Below, piece after piece: positions 61,111 to 64,000 of a DNA stretch of 64,000 bases. Made by a program: the position numbers and the translations under genes. The stretch comes from Oceaniovalibus guishaninsula JLT2003 (GTDB lineage: Bacteria > Pseudomonadota > Alphaproteobacteria > Rhodobacterales > Rhodobacteraceae). A model generated the notes under the pieces. The model saw only the letters and a list, made by a program, of their open reading frames with translations, did no database searches and was not told where the DNA came from. The stretch spans positions 1-64,000 of the forward strand of contig NZ_AMGO01000001.1 in NCBI RefSeq assembly GCF_000299575.1, in the 5' to 3' direction. The stretch's first letter is position 1; every line of letters starts with the position of its first letter.

Positions 61111-62535
61111 GTGAAGCACGAACCGAGTTTCCGCGACAGCGTCGATCTGATGTTCAACCGCGCCGTGGCGCTGATGGATCTCAGCCCCGGTCTGGAGGAG
61201 AAGATCCGCGTCTGCAACGCGACCTATACCGTGCGGTTCGGCGTGCGGCTGCGCGGGGCGATCCACACGTTCACCGGCTATCGGTCGGTCCATTCGGAAC
61301 ATCTGGAACCCGTGAAGGGGGGCATCCGCTATTCGCTGGGCGTGCATCAGGACGAGGTCGAGGCGCTGGCCGCGCTGATGACCTACAAATGCGCGCTGGT
61401 CGAGGCGCCGTTCGGCGGATCCAAGGGCGGGCTTTGCGTCGATCCGCGCGCCTGGGAGGAACACGAGCTGGAGATGATCACCCGGCGCTTCACCTTCGAG
61501 TTGGTCAAGCGCGACCTGATCCATCCCAGCCAGAACGTCCCCGCCCCGGACATGGGCACGGGCGAGCGCGAGATGGCGTGGATCGCCGACCAGTACAAGC
61601 GGATGCACACGACCGACATCAACGGCGCCGCCTGCGTTACCGGCAAGCCCATCAACGCTGGCGGTATCCACGGCCGCACCGAGGCGACGGGCCGGGGTGT
61701 GCAATATGCCCTGCGCGAATTCTTCCGCCATCCCGACGATGTCGCCAAGGCCAGGATGTCGGGCGGCCTCGAAGGCAAGACCGCCGTGGTTCAGGGGCTG
61801 GGCAATGTGGGCTATCACGCCGCGAAGTTCCTGACTGAGGAAGACGGGCTGAAGGTGATCGCGGTGATCGAGCGGGACGGGGCGATCCACGATCCCCACG
61901 GCATCGACATCGACAAGCTGCGCCACTGGATCGACGGGCATGGCGGGGTGGCGGGCTATCCCGACGGCGAATACGTCGAGAACGGCGCGACCCTGCTGGA
62001 AACCGAGTGCGACATCCTGATCCCCGCCGCGCTGGAAGGGACGATCAACATCAACAACGCCGCCCGCATCAAGGCGCCGCTGATCATCGAAGCCGCTAAC
62101 GGCCCGGTCACGGCCGGGGCGAACGACATCCTGCTCGACAAGGGCTGCGTCATCATTCCCGACATGTATGCCAATGCGGGCGGCGTTACGGTCAGTTACT
62201 TCGAATGGGTCAAGAACCTCAGCCATATCCGGTTCGGGCGGATGCAGCGGCGTCAGGAGGAAGCGCGTCACGAGCTGATCGTCAACGAACTGGAACGGCT
62301 GTCGCGCGACCGCGATCTGGGATGGACGCTGAGCCCCGGCTTCAAGCAGAAGTATCTGCGTGGCGCGGACGAACTGGAACTGGTCCGGTCGGGGCTGGAT
62401 GACACGATGCGCGCGGCCTACCAGTCGATGCGCGAAGTCTGGCACGGTCACGAAGGCGCCAAGGATCTGCGCACGGCGGCCTATCTCGTCGCGATCCGGC
62501 GTGTGGCCGCCAGTTATCGCGCCAAGGGGCTTTGA
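61111..62535 (+). CDS. Glu/Leu/Phe/Val dehydrogenase (probable glutamate dehydrogenase)
   Basis: A 474 aa NAD(P)-dependent amino-acid dehydrogenase, probably glutamate dehydrogenase linking glutamate and 2-oxoglutarate. Catalytic-lysine region EPVKGGIRYSLGVHQDEVEALAALMTYKCALVEAPFGGSKGGLCVDP; PAPDMGTGEREMAWIADQYKRM; the Rossmann motif VVQGLGNVGYHAAKFL; and IPAALEGTININNAARIKAPLIIEAANGPVT. Start: GTG at 61111, because AAGGAGG ends 7 bases before it; the in-frame ATG at 61081 and the ATG at 61057 lack such a site. The substrate is not certain from sequence alone. Confidence 0.9.
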   Translation: MKHEPSFRDSVDLMFNRAVALMDLSPGLEEKIRVCNATYTVRFGVRLRGAIHTFTGYRSVHSEHLEPVKGGIRYSLGVHQDEVEALAALMTYKCALVEAPFGGSKGGLCVDPRAWEEHELEMITRRFTFELVKRDLIHPSQNVPAPDMGTGEREMAWIADQYKRMHTTDINGAACVTGKPINAGGIHGRTEATGRGVQYALREFFRHPDDVAKARMSGGLEGKTAVVQGLGNVGYHAAKFLTEEDGLKVIAVIERDGAIHDPHGIDIDKLRHWIDGHGGVAGYPDGEYVENGATLLETECDILIPAALEGTININNAARIKAPLIIEAANGPVTAGANDILLDKGCVIIPDMYANAGGVTVSYFEWVKNLSHIRFGRMQRRQEEARHELIVNELERLSRDRDLGWTLSPGFKQKYLRGADELELVRSGLDDTMRAAYQSMREVWHGHEGAKDLRTAAYLVAIRRVAASYRAKGL

Positions 62536-62622
62536 TCCGCCGGTCTCGGGATTGGCGGGTTGCGTCCGTCGGGCGGCCGACGCCATAGTCGCGCATCGAG
62601 GGACGGAATGTGGAGAGGGCCG

Positions 62623-63063
62623 ATGGCCAAGACCAAACCGATGCTTCTGGCCGCGGCTGCCGCGACCGTGCTGCTGGCGGGCTGCGCCGACCGGGGCACG
62701 GATCTGCGCGTGAATGCCGAAGGGGCCGCGCGGGCCGCCGTGACGCCGCCCGACCTTGAAGCGGTGGCGCAGGCGATGAACGCCCGCGCCGGCAGTCGTC
62801 TGGGCGACGACCTGACGCTGACTGGCGCGCGGGCCGAGGGCAACCAGTTGGTCATGGATCTGCGGCATGACGATGCCGAATCGGCCTTCACCCCCGCCGC
62901 GCGGGACGCCTTCACCTTCACGCTGGAACGTGACGTGCCCATGCAGATGTGCGCCGCCCCCGCAACCCGCCGGTTCGTCGAGGAAGAAGGCGGCGTGCGC
63001 ATCAGCGTGGTGACGAGCGACGGCGCGCCGCTCGCGTCCCGCACGATCACGACCTGCGCCTGA
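62623..63063 (+). CDS. Hypothetical lipoprotein
   Basis: A 146 aa protein with a lipoprotein signal (MAKTKPMLLAAAAATVLLAGC, lipobox LLAGC). The mature part is soluble and mixed alpha/beta, with three cysteines (the lipid-anchor one, MQMCAAP and the last-but-one residue). No family recognised. GAGAGGG precedes the ATG. It lies between the glutamate-type dehydrogenase and dnaG. Confidence 0.72.
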   Translation: MAKTKPMLLAAAAATVLLAGCADRGTDLRVNAEGAARAAVTPPDLEAVAQAMNARAGSRLGDDLTLTGARAEGNQLVMDLRHDDAESAFTPAARDAFTFTLERDVPMQMCAAPATRRFVEEEGGVRISVVTSDGAPLASRTITTCA

Positions 63064-63126
63064 CGCGGGCGCGCTGACGTCGCGCGGCCTCTCGACTCCA
63101 GGGGATGGCGGGCCGATACTGTCGGC

Positions 63127-64000
63127 ATGAGCCTGCCCCCGACATTCCTGGACGAATTGCGCGACCGGGTCTCCCTGTCGGCCGTTGTCGGACGCAAGGT
63201 GATCTGGGATGCGCGCAAGTCCAATCAGGGGCGCGGCGACATGTGGGCGCCGTGTCCGTTCCATCAGGAGAAGACCGCCAGCTTCCACGTCGATGACCGC
63301 AAGGGGTTCTATTACTGCTTCGGCTGTCACCAGAAGGGCAGCGTCTTCGACTTCGTGATGGCGACCGAAAACCTGGGCTTCATGGAAGCGGTCGCAAGGC
63401 TGGCCGCCGAAGCGGGGATGACCATGCCCCAGCGCGATCCCCGCGCGGCCGAGCGCGAGGACAAGGCGTCCCGTCTGATCGACGTGACCGAGGCGGCGGC
63501 CCGGTGGTTCCGCCTGCAACTGGCCAGCGCCGCCGGACGTCCCGCGCGCGACTATCTGGCGCGGCGCGGGCTGGACAAGGCGGCGCAGGCGCGCTGGGGC
63601 CTTGGCCTGGCACCCGACGGCTGGCGCGGGCTTTGCGATCATCTGACGGGGCAGGGCATCGACGACCGCCTGCTTCTGGAAGCGGGGCTGGCGCGCAAGT
63701 CGCAGAACGGCGGCGCGCCCTATGACGTCTTTCGCAACCGTCTGATCTTTCCGATCCGCGACGGGCGCGACCGCACCATTGCGTTCGGGGGCCGCGCGCT
63801 CGACCCGGCCGACAACGCGAAATACCTGAACTCGCCGCAGACGCCGATCTTCGACAAGGGCCGGACGCTTTACAATGTCGGACCCGCACGGGCGGCGGCG
63901 GGGCGCGAAGGGCCGCTGATCGTCGCCGAAGGATACATGGACGTCATCGCGTTGAGCGAGGCCGGTTTTCCCGCCACGGTGGCCCCCTTGGGCACCGCGA
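63127..64000 (+). CDS. dnaG: DNA primase, 5' part (runs off the window)
   Basis: Synthesises RNA primers at the replication fork. The visible 291 residues contain the CHC2 zinc-binding domain with ligands C43, H46, C64 and C67 (APCPFHQEKTASFHVDDRKGFYYCFGCHQKGSVFDFVM). They also contain the linker and the start of the TOPRIM core (RNRLIFPIRDGRDRTIAFGGRALD, YLNSPQTPIFDKGRTLYN, LIVAEGYMDVIALSEAGF with the catalytic glutamate). The gene is intact as far as seen. The helicase-binding C-terminal domain is beyond the edge. Confidence 0.95.
   Translation, partial: MSLPPTFLDELRDRVSLSAVVGRKVIWDARKSNQGRGDMWAPCPFHQEKTASFHVDDRKGFYYCFGCHQKGSVFDFVMATENLGFMEAVARLAAEAGMTMPQRDPRAAEREDKASRLIDVTEAAARWFRLQLASAAGRPARDYLARRGLDKAAQARWGLGLAPDGWRGLCDHLTGQGIDDRLLLEAGLARKSQNGGAPYDVFRNRLIFPIRDGRDRTIAFGGRALDPADNAKYLNSPQTPIFDKGRTLYNVGPARAAAGREGPLIVAEGYMDVIALSEAGFPATVAPLGTA

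Overview
This window is a contiguous chromosomal segment of a high-GC alphaproteobacterium, almost certainly of the Rhodobacterales (Rhodobacteraceae). The indications are the PHB locus phaZ/phaC-phaP-phaR, two TRAP transporters, DUF4167 and TIGR02281 proteins, a form II Cox cluster, and codon usage and gene neighbourhoods typical of Rhodobacter/Paracoccus relatives. Genes are densely packed with many ATGA, GTGA or TGATG junctions. I see no insertion sequence, prophage, integrase, CRISPR array or rRNA operon.

Layout. 1-11 kb: thrS; an alpha/beta hydrolase; the polyhydroxybutyrate locus (phaZ divergent from phaC, then phaP and phaR) with a palindromic PhaR-type operator; a SulP anion transporter; a flavin reductase; a GNAT acetyltransferase; an EcsC-family protein. 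11-16 kb: ptsP and lysC, separated by a LuxR-type solo regulator whose leader can fold into a long hairpin. 16-23.3 kb: the most interesting region. A divergent GntR regulator controls what looks like a sulfo-sugar (sulfoquinovose) monooxygenase pathway: FMNH2-dependent monooxygenase (SmoC-like), aldo/keto reductase (SmoB-like) and flavin reductase (SmoA-like), followed by a TRAP transporter. On the other side lies a Gfo/Idh/MocA oxidoreductase that could be an NAD-dependent sulfoquinovosidase. The sulfo-SMO pathway I know is fed by an ABC importer, so a TRAP-fed version would be a variant.

23.3-34 kb: a cytochrome P450; a dctPQM C4-dicarboxylate TRAP system with a strong dctP-dctQ hairpin; the valine-degradation run (mmsB, 3-hydroxyisobutyryl-CoA hydrolase, isobutyryl-CoA dehydrogenase, mmsA) interrupted by a glycosyltransferase; a CBS-domain protein. 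34-42 kb: coaD, a sugar dehydrogenase, tRNA-Val and two identical tRNA-Asp genes, mazG (whose stop codon lies inside a tRNA acceptor stem), an M20 amidohydrolase, DUF1499, prfA-prmC, DUF4167. 42-51 kb: an overlapping outer-membrane biogenesis operon lptF-lptG-lptD-surA-pdxA-rsmA, divergent from pepA-holC. 51-64 kb: aspartic protease, MarC, ABC-F ATPase, ndk, DUF4112, a form II coxGSLM cluster without maturation genes, an EF-hand protein, two lipoproteins, a membrane protein, a glutamate-type dehydrogenase, and the 5' part of dnaG running off the window.

All functional calls come from reading the sequence and family knowledge. No searches were run.
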